64,000 nucleotides of DNA from Aquibium sp. ELW1220 (GTDB lineage Bacteria > Pseudomonadota > Alphaproteobacteria > Rhizobiales > Rhizobiaceae). Where the stretch lies: the NCBI RefSeq assembly GCF_030398385.1, contig NZ_JAOAOQ010000010.1:62001-126000 (forward strand), read 5' to 3'. A model generated the notes under the pieces. That model had not been told where the DNA came from. It made no database searches and saw only the letters and a list, made by a program, of their open reading frames with translations. Numbering within the stretch: the first letter of the stretch is position 1; every line of letters begins with the position of its first letter. The position numbers were made by a program, and so were the translations under genes. Shown piece by piece: positions 40,307 through 49,103 of this stretch.

Positions 40307-42053
40307 CATATCCACGGACGTTCTCATCATCGGCACCGGCCCGGCGGGCTCTGCCACGGCCGCGCTGCTCTCGACCTACGGGATCGAGAACATGGTGGTG
40401 AACCGCTACCGCTGGCTGGCCAATACGCCGCGTGCCCACATCACCAACCAGCGCACGATGGAAGTGCTGCGCGACCTCGGTCCGGAGGTCGAAAAGGAGG
40501 CCTATCTCCACGCCACGCACCAGGACCTGATGGGCGAGAACATCTTCTGCACGTCGCTTGCCGGCGAGGAGATCGGACGCATGAAGAGCTGGGGCAAGCA
40601 CCCGCTGTCGCGCGCCGAGCATCTCCTGTCGTCGCCCTCGCACATGAACGACCTGCCGCAGACCTTCATGGAGCCGATCCTGTTCAAGACGGCGTGCTCG
40701 CGCGGCACCCAGGCACGCATGTCGACACAGTATCTCCGGCACGAGCAGGATGACGAGGGCGTCACCACGACCTGCCTCGACCGACTGACCAACCGCGAGT
40801 TCACCATCCGCTCGAAGTTCCTCGTCGGCGCCGACGGCGGCAATTCGCTGGTGGCCGAGCATGCCGGCCTGCCCTTCGAGGGCAAGATGGGCGTCGCCGG
40901 CTCGATGAACATCCTGTTTCGCGCCGACCTGTCCAAGTACGTCGCGCACCGGCCGTCGGTGCTCTACTGGGTGATGCAGCCGGGCTCCAATGTCGGCGGC
41001 ATCGGCATGGGCCTGGTCCGCATGGTGCGGCCCTGGAACGAGTGGCTCATCGTCTGGGGCTACGACATCAACGAACCGGCCCCGGCAGTCGACGCGGCGA
41101 TGGCCACCAAGGTGGCGCGCGATCTGGTCGGCGACCCGGAGCTGGAGATCGAGCTGATCTCCGCCAACACCTGGACCGTCAACAACATGTACGCCACGCA
41201 CCTCCAGAACGGCCGCGTGTTCTGCATGGGCGATGCCGTGCACCGGCACCCGCCGTCGAACGGGCTCGGCTCCAACACCTCGATCCAGGACGGCTTCAAC
41301 CTCGCCTGGAAACTCGCCATGGTGGTGAAGGGGCAGGCGGGCCAAAGGCTCCTCGACAGCTATTCGACCGAGCGCGCGCCCATCGCCAAACAGATCGTCA
41401 CCCGTGCCAACCAGTCGATCGAGGAGTTCGGGCCGATCTTCAAGGCGCTCGGCCTGCTCGATTCCATCGATCCGGTGAAGATGCAGCAGAACATGGATGC
41501 GCGCTGCGACGACACCGCCGAGGCCGAGGAACAGCGCGCGGCGATCCGCAAGGCGATCGCCTTCAAGGTCTACGAGTTCGACGCACATGGCGTCGAGATG
41601 AACCAGCGCTATGCGTCCGATGCGATCATGACCGACGGCCAGCCGGAGCCGGCCTTCGAGAAGGACCGCGAACTGCACTACCAGCCGACGACCTGGCCCG
41701 GCGCCCGGCTGCCCCATGTCTGGCTCTTCGACGACCGGGGCGAGAGGGTGTCGTCGCTCGATCTGGCCGGGCAGGGACGCTTCACCATCTTCACCGGCAT
41801 CGGCGGCCAGGGCTGGATCGAGGCGGCGAGGACGGTCGGAGCCGAGCTCGGCATCGACATCGCAGCCCACGTCATCGGACCGCGCCAGCACTGGCAGGAC
41901 TTTACCGGCGACTGGGCGCGCGCCCGCGAGGTGCGCGACGGCGGCGTGGTGCTCGTGCGTCCCGACCAGCACGTCGCCTGGCGCAGCGAGGCGATGCCGG
42001 CGGATCCGGCGGCCGAGCTCCGCCGTGTCCTGACGCAGATTCTGGCACGCTGA
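40299..42053 (+). CDS. FAD-dependent phenol hydroxylase (TfdB/resorcinol hydroxylase-like)
   Basis: 584 residues. FAD-binding IIGTGPAGSATAALLS (9-24), DG motif FLVGADGGNSLVAEHAGL (about 180) and GD motif CMGDAVHRHPPSNGLGSNTSIQD (about 309-331). The C-terminal 150 residues form the thioredoxin-like domain of phenol hydroxylases. Relatives include 2,4-dichlorophenol 6-monooxygenase and 3-hydroxyphenyl hydroxylases. It could make hydroxyquinol from a dihydroxybenzene, fitting the dioxygenases around it. Starts inside the permease gene end; GGGGAGG lies upstream of the ATG. Confidence 0.85.
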   Translation: MADISTDVLIIGTGPAGSATAALLSTYGIENMVVNRYRWLANTPRAHITNQRTMEVLRDLGPEVEKEAYLHATHQDLMGENIFCTSLAGEEIGRMKSWGKHPLSRAEHLLSSPSHMNDLPQTFMEPILFKTACSRGTQARMSTQYLRHEQDDEGVTTTCLDRLTNREFTIRSKFLVGADGGNSLVAEHAGLPFEGKMGVAGSMNILFRADLSKYVAHRPSVLYWVMQPGSNVGGIGMGLVRMVRPWNEWLIVWGYDINEPAPAVDAAMATKVARDLVGDPELEIELISANTWTVNNMYATHLQNGRVFCMGDAVHRHPPSNGLGSNTSIQDGFNLAWKLAMVVKGQAGQRLLDSYSTERAPIAKQIVTRANQSIEEFGPIFKALGLLDSIDPVKMQQNMDARCDDTAEAEEQRAAIRKAIAFKVYEFDAHGVEMNQRYASDAIMTDGQPEPAFEKDRELHYQPTTWPGARLPHVWLFDDRGERVSSLDLAGQGRFTIFTGIGGQGWIEAARTVGAELGIDIAAHVIGPRQHWQDFTGDWARAREVRDGGVVLVRPDQHVAWRSEAMPADPAAELRRVLTQILAR

Positions 42054-42060
42054 GGAGACG

Positions 42061-42957
42061 ATGATGCACGAGCACGAGAAGGGCTATTTCACCGAGGAGA
42101 ACTCTGTCGCCGTCGTCACCGGCCGCAACGCGCTGGCGAAGGACGAGCGGCTGAAATTCGCCATGGAGGTGATCACCCGCAAGCTGCATGAAGCGGTGAA
42201 GGAGATCGAGCCGACGCAGGACGAATGGATGGAGGCGATCCAGTTCCTGACGAAGACCGGCCACCTCTGCAACGAATGGCGGCAGGAATTCATCCTGCTC
42301 TCCGACGTGCTCGGCGTCTCGATGCTGGTCGACGCGATCAACAACCGCAAGCCGTCCGGCGCTTCGGAAAGCACGGTGCTCGGACCCTTTCACGTCGCCG
42401 ACGCGCCGGAACTGCCGATGGGCGCGAACATCTGCCTCGACGCCAAGGGCGAGGACATGGTGGTGTCGGGCCGCATCCTCGATACCGAGGGCCGGCCGGT
42501 CGCCGACGCGGTCATCGACGTCTGGCAGGCCAACGACGAAGGCTTCTACGACGTGCAGCAGAAGGGCATCCAGCCCGACTTCAACCTGCGCGGCATCTTC
42601 CGCACCGGCGCCGATGGCCGCTACTGGTTCCGCGCGGTGAAACCGAAATTCTACCCGATCCCAGACGACGGAACGGTGGGCAAGCTGCTCGGCCGCCTCG
42701 GTCGCCATCCGTTCCGGCCTGCGCACCTGCACTACATCATCAAGGCAGGCGGCTTCGAGACGCTGACCACCCACATCTTCGACCCTCACGACCCCTACAT
42801 CGGGACGGACGCGGTGTTCGGCGTCAAGGAAAGCCTGCTGGCCGAGTTCGTCCGGGTCGACGACCCCGCACGGGCCAAGGATCTCGGCTTCCCGGGGTGG
42901 TTCTGGTCGGTCGAGCACGACTTCGTGCTGGCGCGCGACAGCGCGACCGGGGCCTGA
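42061..42957 (+). CDS. Hydroxyquinol 1,2-dioxygenase-type intradiol dioxygenase (copy 2)
   Basis: 298 residues, same architecture as copy 1 at 32381. Iron ligands Tyr163 (EGFYDVQQ), Tyr198 (KFYPIPDDG), His222 and His224 (RPAHLHY). The two copies share block after block (LLSDVLGV, GPFHVADAP, FNLRGIFRTGADGR) but clearly differ, so they are old paralogues or were acquired separately. GGAG lies 3 bp before the first and 6 bp before the second ATG (42064); either may start. Last gene of the operon; 7 bp after the hydroxylase. Confidence 0.85.
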   Translation: MMHEHEKGYFTEENSVAVVTGRNALAKDERLKFAMEVITRKLHEAVKEIEPTQDEWMEAIQFLTKTGHLCNEWRQEFILLSDVLGVSMLVDAINNRKPSGASESTVLGPFHVADAPELPMGANICLDAKGEDMVVSGRILDTEGRPVADAVIDVWQANDEGFYDVQQKGIQPDFNLRGIFRTGADGRYWFRAVKPKFYPIPDDGTVGKLLGRLGRHPFRPAHLHYIIKAGGFETLTTHIFDPHDPYIGTDAVFGVKESLLAEFVRVDDPARAKDLGFPGWFWSVEHDFVLARDSATGA

Positions 42958-43169
42958 GGCGCAGGGGGCAGAACCGGCTCGGGCGTCGGTCGCGCCTCAA
43001 GTCGCGCCGGCCACGGAATCGCAGCCGCAATGGAACGGAATCGCGGGGAACGGGGTTCGCGTCGGGAACGATGAACTGGCACCTTTGAGCCTGTGACGCA
43101 TCCGACGCGAACCATACTTCCACGGGAACCAGCCGAGCAGGAGTGCCTGCGGGCGCCGGCGGTGGGCCG

Positions 43170-44204
43170 GTGATCGATCTCGCGTCCCATTCGCTGTGGG
43201 TCATCGGCGGCGTCTTCGTCGCGGCCGCCGCCGTGATCGGCGTGGCGGGCGTCAAGCTCTCGTCCGTCGCCGACAAGCTGGCAGATCGGACGGGAATGGG
43301 CGAAGTCATCGCCGGAGCCCTGTTCGTCGGTGCGGCAACGTCGCTCCCCGGCGCCATCACCTCGATTTCGACCGCCGCGCAGGATGCGCCGGAACTGGCT
43401 ATCGGCAACGCGCTCGGCGGGCTGACCGCCCAGACGGCCTTCATCGCCGTCGCCGACATCTTCTATCGCCGCGCCAATCTGGAACATGCGGCTGCCAGCG
43501 TCACCGGCCTCGGGCAGGGTGTCCTGCTGGTGGTGCTGCTGGCCATCCCGCTCTTTGCCAACGCCCAGCCGGACTTCGCGATGTTCGGCATCCATCCGGC
43601 GTCCCTCGCCATCATCGTTGCCTACGCCTTCGGGCTGCGGCTCCTGACGCAGATCCACGACGAACCCATGTGGACACCGGTCCAGACGGACGAGACGCGC
43701 CAGGCGCTCTCCGAACCCGAAGACGAAGGCCAGAGAGCGGATTCCGACCGGTCGCTGTGGATCCGCTTCATCGTGCTCGCGGGCTTCACCGCCGCAGCCG
43801 GCTATGCCATCGGCGAAGCGAGCCTGGCGCTGGTTGCGAGATCGGGATTGTCGCAGACGGCGGTCGGGACGGTCTTTGCCGCCATCGCCAACTCGCTGCC
43901 CGAACTGGTCACGGCCATCGCCGCGGTGCGGATCGGCGCCGTCAGCCTTGCCGTCGGAGACGTGGTCGGAGGAAACTCCTTCGAGGTCATGTTTCTCTCC
44001 GCTGCCGACCTCTTCTACGACGGCTCCATCTATTCGGCGATGAGCGAGGCCGACCGCAGCACGGCGCTGATTGCCATGATCATGACGGGCGTCCTGCTGC
44101 TGGGCATGATCCGCCGCGAGCGAAGTGGTCCAGGAGGGATCGGATTCGAAAGCGTCGGCGTGCTCCTCCTCTATGCCTTCTCGGTCGTCGTGCTGTTCGT
44201 CTGA
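43170..44204 (+). CDS. Na+/Ca2+ exchanger-superfamily membrane protein
   Basis: 344 residues, about ten hydrophobic segments with two alpha-repeats. The first is VIAGALFVGAATSLPGAITS (47-66), the second VGTVFAAIANSLPELVTAI. In microbial exchangers both repeats have Glu after SLP; here the first has Gly61 while the second keeps Glu, so ion choice may differ. A hydrophilic cytoplasmic loop (about 160-195) lies between halves. Start is uncertain: GTG 43170 or GTG 43143. It is 212 bp after the dioxygenase operon and probably separate. Confidence 0.75.
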   Translation: MIDLASHSLWVIGGVFVAAAAVIGVAGVKLSSVADKLADRTGMGEVIAGALFVGAATSLPGAITSISTAAQDAPELAIGNALGGLTAQTAFIAVADIFYRRANLEHAAASVTGLGQGVLLVVLLAIPLFANAQPDFAMFGIHPASLAIIVAYAFGLRLLTQIHDEPMWTPVQTDETRQALSEPEDEGQRADSDRSLWIRFIVLAGFTAAAGYAIGEASLALVARSGLSQTAVGTVFAAIANSLPELVTAIAAVRIGAVSLAVGDVVGGNSFEVMFLSAADLFYDGSIYSAMSEADRSTALIAMIMTGVLLLGMIRRERSGPGGIGFESVGVLLLYAFSVVVLFV

Positions 44205-44268
44205 TCGGCTGGACGCAAGGCCATGCCTCCGCGAATCTTGGCCAGACAGCACAGCCACCGGGTCGCTA

Positions 44269-45246
44269 TCAGCGGCGGGTTCCGACGACGGCGACGGCAA
44301 CCTTGCGGCCTTCGCCGTCTGCGTCCATGGCAAAGCCGGCGTGATCGGCCGAACCGCCGAGGAGCGTGCCTTCATAGGCCGGATTGTCCAGCCACTGCTG
44401 AACGAAGCGCCGGATGTCGGCCGCGGTCGGCGTGGCGCCGCAGCCGCCGCATCCGGCAGCGACGACGTTGAGGCCGGACCAGTCGCGTCGTTCGCCCTCC
44501 GGCAACTTGTCGAAGAGGTCCCCCGAACCGTCGATCAGCCGGTCGCCATCGCCGCCGGCGATCAGTTGCGCGGCGACGCGGTCGAGCGCTGCGTTCGATT
44601 CGAGCGGCGCAAGACTCTCGTTCCTGCGGGCCCGGTTCAGGGCGCTGAGCGCGCGTTCGGATACATCCTCGGCGGCGAGGGCGGTCTGTTCCTCACCCGG
44701 CTGAAGGCCCTCCGGCGCACCGGGGCCGGAGAAGGTCTGTACGGCATAGGTTGTGCGGTCATCCGTGACGATGGCGAAGCCGAACCCTTCGAGCCCCCGT
44801 GCCAGAATGTTGGCGCGGTGACCGGGGCTATCCATCCAGCCGCTCTGGAAACCCTCGACACGCTCCACGCCCGGAGGAGTGGGACATCCCTCGCAACGGG
44901 CGAGGTTCTCGGCCACCAGTTTCCAGCGGCTGCCGCCGGCCTCCATGAAGCGGTCGCGCACCGTCTCGCCCTCCGGCGATTCATGCGCGTAAAAATCCCG
45001 CTCTGCCATGTCGCGGGCATGCGCCAGCGCCGCCTCGTCGAGTACGTCGTCGGCTTCGAGCGCCGGAAGCTCGTTTTCCGCGCGGGCGGAATTCACCAGT
45101 TCGAGCGCTCGTTCGCGAAGGGCAGGATCATCATGGGTTACCGGCTGCGCCAGCGTCCCACTCGCCCCGAGAACGAGCGCGCCCGCGATCAGGGCGGGGG
45201 CGGCGTGACGGAGGCCTGGCTTCAGCGGCACGATCAGTCGGCCCAT
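44269..45246 (-). CDS. Exported protein with two CAP (SCP/PR1) domains
   Basis: 325 residues. Signal peptide in the first 34 residues (ends TLAQ). The first CAP domain (about 40-170) shows ALAHARDMAERDFYAHESPEGETVRDRF, AENLARC and MDSPGHRANIL, the standard His/Glu cavity signature. A second, more diverged CAP-like domain covers about 190-325 (ALSALNRARRNESL; VQQWLDNPAYEGTLLG). CAP proteins are secreted and mostly of unknown biochemical role. Starts within the 3' end of the PRC-barrel gene (13-bp overlap). Confidence 0.8.
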   Translation of the reverse strand: MGRLIVPLKPGLRHAAPALIAGALVLGASGTLAQPVTHDDPALRERALELVNSARAENELPALEADDVLDEAALAHARDMAERDFYAHESPEGETVRDRFMEAGGSRWKLVAENLARCEGCPTPPGVERVEGFQSGWMDSPGHRANILARGLEGFGFAIVTDDRTTYAVQTFSGPGAPEGLQPGEEQTALAAEDVSERALSALNRARRNESLAPLESNAALDRVAAQLIAGGDGDRLIDGSGDLFDKLPEGERRDWSGLNVVAAGCGGCGATPTAADIRRFVQQWLDNPAYEGTLLGGSADHAGFAMDADGEGRKVAVAVVGTRR

Positions 45247-45632
45247 TCGGGCAGTGCCTCGATCTGCTCGCGCGTGCGGTTGAGGGTCAGGCGCAGGCCG
45301 ATGACCTCGATCTCGTCGAGTCCGATCACCACCTCGCGCTCGCCCATGCCGAGAAAGCCGCCGACCTCCAGCGTCACCGCCGAAGGCTGACCGGCCGCAT
45401 CGCCGAGCACGTCGTCGATCTCGCCGATCTCCTCACCATTGGCCCCGAAGATGCGCATGTCTTCCAGTTCGTCCACCGAAATGCCGAGGCCGGGAACGAT
45501 GGTCTCGTCGCGCTCGATCTCGACGAGGACGTCACCGGCGGCGGGCGCGGGCGCAGGCGCCGGGGACTGCTGGGCAAGAGCGGGTGCCGCGAGGAGGGTG
45601 GTGGCAAACAGGATGGCGAATGTGGGCTTCAT
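45234..45632 (-). CDS. Exported PRC-barrel domain protein
   Basis: 132 residues. Signal peptide with cleavage near ALAQ (residues 1-21), Pro/Ala linker, then a PRC-barrel domain (GISVDELEDMRIFGANGEEIGEIDDVLGD..; about 50-120). PRC barrels bind proteins or RNA; exported ones in alphaproteobacteria are usually stress or envelope proteins of unknown role. Overlaps the downstream CAP-domain gene by 13 bp, so the two are co-translated. Confidence 0.82.
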   Translation of the reverse strand: MKPTFAILFATTLLAAPALAQQSPAPAPAPAAGDVLVEIERDETIVPGLGISVDELEDMRIFGANGEEIGEIDDVLGDAAGQPSAVTLEVGGFLGMGEREVVIGLDEIEVIGLRLTLNRTREQIEALPEWAD

Positions 45633-45713
45633 GCGGTCTACTCCGTCAGGTTGAACTTCCCTTCCGAAACCGATGCCCGCGCCGAAAGTTCCGCAAGCCG
45701 CGCCGCCCCGGCC

Positions 45714-46043
45714 TCAGCGTTTCGGCTTCTCCGCCGCACGCTCTTCCCCGGTCCGTTCGGTCTGCCGCGCCAGCGAATCAGCCTGGGTCTCGGTCGAGTA
45801 GGGCTGGGGATTGGCCTTGCCGAGGTCGCCGGGGTCAGCCACACGCCCCGGCATGCCGGTGGTCTCGCCGTCGGGACGCGGGCTCGTCTCAGCGTCTGAC
45901 CAGACCTCCTTCGGGTCGCGCAGATCGCCGGCGTCGGGCTCGCCGCCGCGGCGTTCATGGCGGTTTTCGGTGCCGCTGCCGGAGGCGATCGATGCCTCAT
46001 CGGAAGCGCGCGGCCGCGTCGTCCTTCGATCGTCCTGCATCAT
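45714..46043 (-). CDS. Hydrophilic hypothetical protein
   Basis: 109 residues rich in Arg, Glu, Asp, Pro and Gly, with no hydrophobic segment (MMQDDRRTTRPRASDEASIA..; ending ERAAEKPKR). It looks intrinsically disordered. AAGGAGAAGG lies just before the ATG, a strong ribosome-binding site, which supports coding. An in-frame longer reading upstream has none. No family recognised. 81 bp before the PRC-barrel gene on the same strand. Confidence 0.6.
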   Translation of the reverse strand: MMQDDRRTTRPRASDEASIASGSGTENRHERRGGEPDAGDLRDPKEVWSDAETSPRPDGETTGMPGRVADPGDLGKANPQPYSTETQADSLARQTERTGEERAAEKPKR

Positions 46044-46335
46044 CCTTCTCCTTCCTGGGCTTCTCGCGCATGCAACCGCGCGGGGATCGGGAAGTTCCGC
46101 CGGCCGAGGACTTTGACACGGAAGCACGGGCTGTCGGTTCCCGGCCGAGGGGTGATGGCGGGCCTCTTTCGACGGCAAGTCAGCCCAGGGACATCGTCGC
46201 CCGGACATCATCGACGGACCCTGGCGAGGCCTGGCGAGCAATGGTCTGCGTCGCTATCTCGGCCGAGGGGGCCGGAGCAGGCCAGGCTGCCGGCAAAGCG
46301 TGTCCGCCGCCCACATCAATGGCGAAGGCTTCGGG

Positions 46336-47127
46336 TCAAGAGTCTGCCGTCCCGCCCGCCGCCTGGGCGATGAAGGTCAGCACTTCATGCGCGAAACGCT
46401 CCGGTTGCTGATACGGAATGAAGTGGGCGCCATCCTCGAAGCGCACAAGTCGCGAGCCGGGCATGGCGGCATGGATGGCTTCGGCGTGGCGGGCCGGAAG
46501 CAGGCGGTCCCGTCCGCCGGCGACGATCAGGGTGGGACAGGTGATCGACCCTGCAACTGCGGAAATGTCGGCTTCCAACATCCCCTCGATCTGAAGGGCA
46601 TAGGCCTGCGGGTCCAGCGCGGCAAAGCGCGCGACATAGGCGCGCTGCCGCTCGTCGTCGGGGCAACCCTCGAAGGCAGCCGACGTTGCGGCCGGAAGGA
46701 TCGCGGCCATGCCTCCGGCACGCGCGGTCGCAGCCCGTGTGGCGAGCGCGGACCGCGCCGCCTCGTCGATCCGGTATCCGGGGTTGGAAAGGACGAGCAT
46801 CTCGACGAGATCCGGTCGGCGCGCGGCAAGCAGGGCCGCCGCCATGGCGCCGACGGCGCAGCCGATGACGACGACCGGGCCGAGGCTCTCGCGCTGGCAG
46901 AAGGCGGCGAGATCGGCCGCGTGGTCGGCAGGCGACAGCGGCGCCGGGGACGCCGGCGACCGGCCTGCGCCCCGCTGGTCGATCGCCACGCATTCGAGAT
47001 GCGGCTCCCAGACCGACCGGCACGACTCCCAGAAGGTCAGGTCGGCGCCCATTGCATGAACAAGCAGCAGAGTGCGCCCGGCGCGGTTGCCTGCCCGTTC
47101 GAAATTGAGATTGCCGTCGAGTTGCAT
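46336..47127 (-). CDS. Alpha/beta-hydrolase-fold protein lacking the usual nucleophile Ser
   Basis: 263 residues, similar to 3-oxoadipate enol-lactonase-type hydrolases. Oxyanion region LLLVHAMGAD, DQRGAGRS loop, acid Asp in VAGGRDRLLP and His in EDGAHFIPYQQP are present. The nucleophile elbow reads GCAVG (89-93) instead of GxSxG: Ala91 stands where Ser is expected, next to Cys90. Either Cys90 or another residue acts, or the protein is not a classic hydrolase. Last gene of the minus-strand operon, 27 bp after gntR. Confidence 0.75.
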   Translation of the reverse strand: MQLDGNLNFERAGNRAGRTLLLVHAMGADLTFWESCRSVWEPHLECVAIDQRGAGRSPASPAPLSPADHAADLAAFCQRESLGPVVVIGCAVGAMAAALLAARRPDLVEMLVLSNPGYRIDEAARSALATRAATARAGGMAAILPAATSAAFEGCPDDERQRAYVARFAALDPQAYALQIEGMLEADISAVAGSITCPTLIVAGGRDRLLPARHAEAIHAAMPGSRLVRFEDGAHFIPYQQPERFAHEVLTFIAQAAGGTADS

Positions 47128-47154
47128 CGGTGGACCCTGCCGCTGGCGCTGCGG

Positions 47155-48012
47155 TTACCGCGCCTGCGCCGGCTGGGCGGCGACGTCGGCGAAGCGCAGG
47201 GCGCCCGTCTGCTGGAAGTGCCGCTCCAGCGCTGCCAGGGCTGCTGTATGGTTGGCACGCAGGATCGCGCCGGCGAGGTTGGAATCGTGGTTGACGTAGG
47301 CCTTCACCAACTGGGTATGGTCTTCGAACGACTTCGCCATGCGGCCCGGCAACGCCAGGCTCAGCCGCCGGATGGCCAGCGTGCGCAGCAGCAGCGAATC
47401 GTGAATCCGCTTCGCCGTCATGTTGCCGGAGGCGCGGGTATCCTTGTCGTGGAATTCGACGCTCAGCCAGGAGAAGGCGATGACGTCGTCGATCGCCACG
47501 GCCGCGCGCATGCGCTCGAGGATCGCTTCCAGCGCGGCGATGTGATCGTCAGTCGCCTTCTTGGCGAGGTCGATCGCCATCAGCTCGAACAGCACCGTCC
47601 GGGTCCGGTAAATCTCCGAGACCTCGGTCATCGTGTGGATGTGCGCCCGCGGGCGCCGGCGAGGGGGGATGTCGACCAGCCCTTCGTTTTCGAGCAGGAT
47701 CAGCGCTTCGCGAACCGGCGTCCTCGACGTGTGGTACCGGCGTGCCAGATCCACCGTGTTGAGATCGTGCCCCTGCGGTATCACCGCTTCCACGATCTCG
47801 GCGCCGATCTCGGAGGCGATCTGCGCCACCAGCGAGGGCCGGTCGTGTCGGCTTGCCACCACGGAGCGGATGACGTGCTGCGCCTGGGCCAGCGATGCCT
47901 CCGGCAGCATCTTGCCGTCCTTGCCGCGCGGCCGGTCGAGCCCGCGCGGCGATGGACCGGCCAGCCCGGACACGCCCGCATCGTCCAGTCGAGTGCTGCT
48001 TAGGCCCGGCAT
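47155..48012 (-). CDS. GntR/FCD-family transcriptional regulator
   Basis: 285 residues. Winged helix-turn-helix at about 60-125 (HDLNTVDLARRYHTSRTPVREALILLENEGLV), then an all-helical FCD effector domain (about 135-260) that usually binds a small organic acid through a metal. The first 40 residues are loosely structured; M35 (47910) is an alternative start. It lies inside the catabolic operon, 7 bp after the amidohydrolase gene. A TGTCGACA palindrome 49 bp upstream of the start and others at the region's promoters suggest it is the local regulator. Confidence 0.87.
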   Translation of the reverse strand: MPGLSSTRLDDAGVSGLAGPSPRGLDRPRGKDGKMLPEASLAQAQHVIRSVVASRHDRPSLVAQIASEIGAEIVEAVIPQGHDLNTVDLARRYHTSRTPVREALILLENEGLVDIPPRRRPRAHIHTMTEVSEIYRTRTVLFELMAIDLAKKATDDHIAALEAILERMRAAVAIDDVIAFSWLSVEFHDKDTRASGNMTAKRIHDSLLLRTLAIRRLSLALPGRMAKSFEDHTQLVKAYVNHDSNLAGAILRANHTAALAALERHFQQTGALRFADVAAQPAQAR

Positions 48013-48019
48013 CCGTCGA

Positions 48020-49096
48020 TCATCCCGTTTCGGCCATTCGCGACGACAATTCTCCCCGCCTGTCGACACACGTCAGGCCGTAGACCCGCCGCGCCGTTTC
48101 GAAGAACAGCGCATCCTTCTCGGTCTCCGTTCGACGCGACGCGATCTTCTTGAAGGCGTTCCACAACACTGGATAGGAAGCCGTTCCCTTGTCCACTGGA
48201 AAATTGCTCTCGAACATGCAGCGTTCGGCTCCGAAGATGTCGATTGCCGCGCCCATGGTGTCGCCCCAGGCGGACGACAGGTCCCGCGAGGTCGGCGGCA
48301 GGGGCCGCTCGTGGAAATCGAAGCCGGTCATCGGCATGCCAAACCCGCCAAGCTTGACCACGACGTTGTCGAACCGCGACAGCCGCATCATGAAGTGTCG
48401 CCAGTCCTGCGCCACCTCTCCGCGGCGACCCGCATAGGGGCCGTTGCCGATCGGCCCGCCGACATGGTTGAGCACGATGGCCAGTTGCGGAAGGTCGTGC
48501 GCGAGATCGATCACGTCGATCAGCTGCGTGTGGTACATCCAGGCGTCGAAGACGAGTTTGCGCCGCGCAAGCTGCTCCAGTCCGGCCCGTATGCCCGGGT
48601 CGTACAGCATGCCCGCAGGCTGGACGATCACCGACCCGCGGGCTTCCGGGTCGGCATGCCAGGCACTGGTGTCGCGAATGCCGCGAAAGCGTCCCCGGCC
48701 GGCCTCGACATGCGCGTCGAGCACCGGACCCACCGCCTCGCCGAGGCGCAGGTCCGCATAGCCGACGATCGCAGCGCCGACATGCGCGGCGGCCTCCCGC
48801 ATCACCGCGTCTTCCGCAATGTCCGCGACCATTTCGGTCTCGCCGACGGGGCGCATGGCTTCCGGACCGTCGGTCCGCCAATGGCACTTGCCCTCCACGA
48901 AGACGGTGGCCACCACGTTGTGGCCATTGCCGATGTCGGCGAGCATCTCGTCGAGCAGATAGCGCCCGCCCGGCTTGTCCCAGAGGTGGTGATGGGCGTC
49001 GACGATCGGCCGCTCGGGTTCGATCGCCTCCTCCGTTCGCAGCGCCAGCCAATCCTTGCGGACGGGAATGTGCTTCGGCGTGGCTTGGGAGGCCAT
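48020..49096 (-). CDS. Amidohydrolase-family (group 2) hydrolase
   Basis: 358 residues, TIM barrel. Metal motif DAHHHLWD (33-40), then LNHVGGP near the middle and MFESNFPVDKG (metal Asp/Glu region) near residue 310. Such enzymes include 2-pyrone-4,6-dicarboxylate lactonase, gluconolactonase-like and aromatic decarboxylases, so a lactone or amide hydrolysis step is likely; exact substrate unknown. 7 bp downstream of the MDR reductase gene and 7 bp before gntR. Confidence 0.82.
   Translation of the reverse strand: MASQATPKHIPVRKDWLALRTEEAIEPERPIVDAHHHLWDKPGGRYLLDEMLADIGNGHNVVATVFVEGKCHWRTDGPEAMRPVGETEMVADIAEDAVMREAAAHVGAAIVGYADLRLGEAVGPVLDAHVEAGRGRFRGIRDTSAWHADPEARGSVIVQPAGMLYDPGIRAGLEQLARRKLVFDAWMYHTQLIDVIDLAHDLPQLAIVLNHVGGPIGNGPYAGRRGEVAQDWRHFMMRLSRFDNVVVKLGGFGMPMTGFDFHERPLPPTSRDLSSAWGDTMGAAIDIFGAERCMFESNFPVDKGTASYPVLWNAFKKIASRRTETEKDALFFETARRVYGLTCVDRRGELSSRMAETG
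48061..48068. promoter_or_regulatory. TGTCGACA palindrome upstream of gntR
   Basis: TGTCGACA in the context CCTGTCGACACACG, 49 bp before the gntR start but inside the 3' end of the amidohydrolase gene. The same 8-mer stands at the promoters of the NicX-like gene, the dehydrogenase gene and the second hydrolase gene, so autoregulation is possible. The site is in coding sequence, so it counts less than the intergenic ones. Confidence 0.4.
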
Positions 49097-49103
49097 CGCT
49101 GCG

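Noticed and set aside
40720-40727. TGTCGACA in the flavin hydroxylase gene, and another at 61036-61043 in the hydrolase gene
   Set aside because: Both lie inside coding sequence away from any start and are best explained as chance copies.
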